A stretch of DNA of 64,000 bases from Azospirillum sp. (GTDB lineage: Bacteria; Pseudomonadota; Alphaproteobacteria; Azospirillales; Azospirillaceae). Under the pieces are notes generated by a model. The model saw only the letters and a list, made by a program, of their open reading frames with translations, was not told the DNA's origin and ran no database searches. Every line of letters starts with the position of its first letter. Positions within the stretch are counted from its first letter, which is position 1. Both the position numbers and the translations under genes were made by a program. Shown here piece by piece: positions 63,750-64,000 of this stretch. The stretch covers positions 62,001 through 126,000 of the forward strand of contig JAIXPD010000078.1 of NCBI GenBank assembly GCA_027486405.1, read 5' to 3'.

Positions 63750-64000
63750 TTACAGCGCGCGCAGGAAGTTCAACAGGTCGGTGCGCTCCTGCTGGCTCAG
63801 GCCCATGTTGAAACGCCCGTTGTAGAAGCCGACGACGCTGTTCAGCGTCAGGGCGCTGCCGTTGTGGAAGTACGGCGCGCGGGCGGCCAGACCGCGCAGG
63901 GCGGGGACCTTCATCCGGCCGATGTCGCTGCACCGGCCCGTGACCATCGCCTGACCGGGATCGGTGACGGCGACGCTTCGGCCCGCTTGCGGCCCGGTGG
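63750..64000 (-). CDS. Di-heme cytochrome c peroxidase / MauG-like, C-terminal end (partial)
   Basis: The frame enters from the right edge, so only the last 83 residues are present. IGRMKVPALRGLAARAPYFHNGSA is the typical C-terminal motif of bacterial di-heme cytochrome c peroxidases (FKVPTLRN...APYFHDGS in the family), followed by LSQQERTDLLNFLRAL at the end. The heme-binding CxxCH motifs would lie outside this window. It converges on the deacetylase gene with 24 bases between. Confidence 0.88.
   Translation of the reverse strand, partial: TGPQAGRSVAVTDPGQAMVTGRCSDIGRMKVPALRGLAARAPYFHNGSALTLNSVVGFYNGRFNMGLSQQERTDLLNFLRAL

Overview
The window is 64 kb of GC-rich DNA with dense coding on both strands. 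Its gene families (several TRAP transporters, LysR regulators, PreTA pyrimidine reductase, a RutR-like repressor, an MmsA/MmsB valine pathway) suggest an alphaproteobacterium, most likely an Azospirillum-like member of the Rhodospirillales. That assignment is an inference from gene content. The window also holds a Rep_3-type initiator with upstream iterons, a toxin-antitoxin pair and a parAB pair, so it very probably lies on a large plasmid or chromid and covers its replication origin. No rRNA, tRNA, CRISPR array, transposase or prophage gene was seen.

Layout. 1-3.2 kb: end of an MFS transporter, an aldehyde dehydrogenase and an outer-membrane porin. 3.4-8.8 kb: a LysR regulator divergent from a 4-oxalomesaconate-tautomerase-like gene and a dctPQM TRAP transporter. 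8.9-12.4 kb: ahpF, ahpC and divergent oxyR (peroxide defence). 12.7-19.2 kb: reductive pyrimidine catabolism, preT-preA-amidohydrolase-rutR-hydA. 19.3-24 kb: a 2OG-Fe(II) oxygenase, a two-subunit molybdopterin dehydrogenase and its divergent LysR gene. 24.1-26 kb: parB and parA. 26.3-31.1 kb: a LysR gene and the mmsA / acyl-CoA dehydrogenase / mmsB operon. 31.7-33.7 kb: NAD synthetase. 34-37.2 kb: a YjfK-YjfL-YjfJ (PspA-like) membrane-stress module. 37.2-39.9 kb: higBA, repA and the iteron origin. 40-41.8 kb: a TSUP transporter and a LysR gene. 41.8-52 kb: a GntR-controlled sugar-acid operon (kinase, PdxA2, Fe-alcohol dehydrogenase, DapA-like aldolase/lyase, BNR protein, ABC transporter, SDR). 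52.3-55.5 kb: an orphan TRAP binding protein and a chemoreceptor. 55.6-57.8 kb: PaiB-like and PdxR-like genes. 57.8-62.7 kb: gluconate repressor, gluconokinase and a TRAP transporter. 62.9-64 kb: a polysaccharide deacetylase and the end of a di-heme cytochrome c peroxidase.

How they work together. Most of the window is accessory catabolism, in units of regulator, importer and enzymes. PreTA, HydA and the amidohydrolase together degrade uracil or thymine to beta-alanine or beta-aminoisobutyrate. MmsA elsewhere in the window could oxidise the resulting semialdehydes (inference). The origin block supplies maintenance functions: an iteron-controlled initiator, an addiction pair and partition proteins.

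The most unusual signals are in the origin. An 18-bp iteron occurs in mixed orientations. Half-iterons form an inverted repeat at the repA ribosome-binding region. One iteron-like copy contains the repA stop codon. Further copies lie next to the PspA-like gene and about 23 kb away near the gluconate operon.
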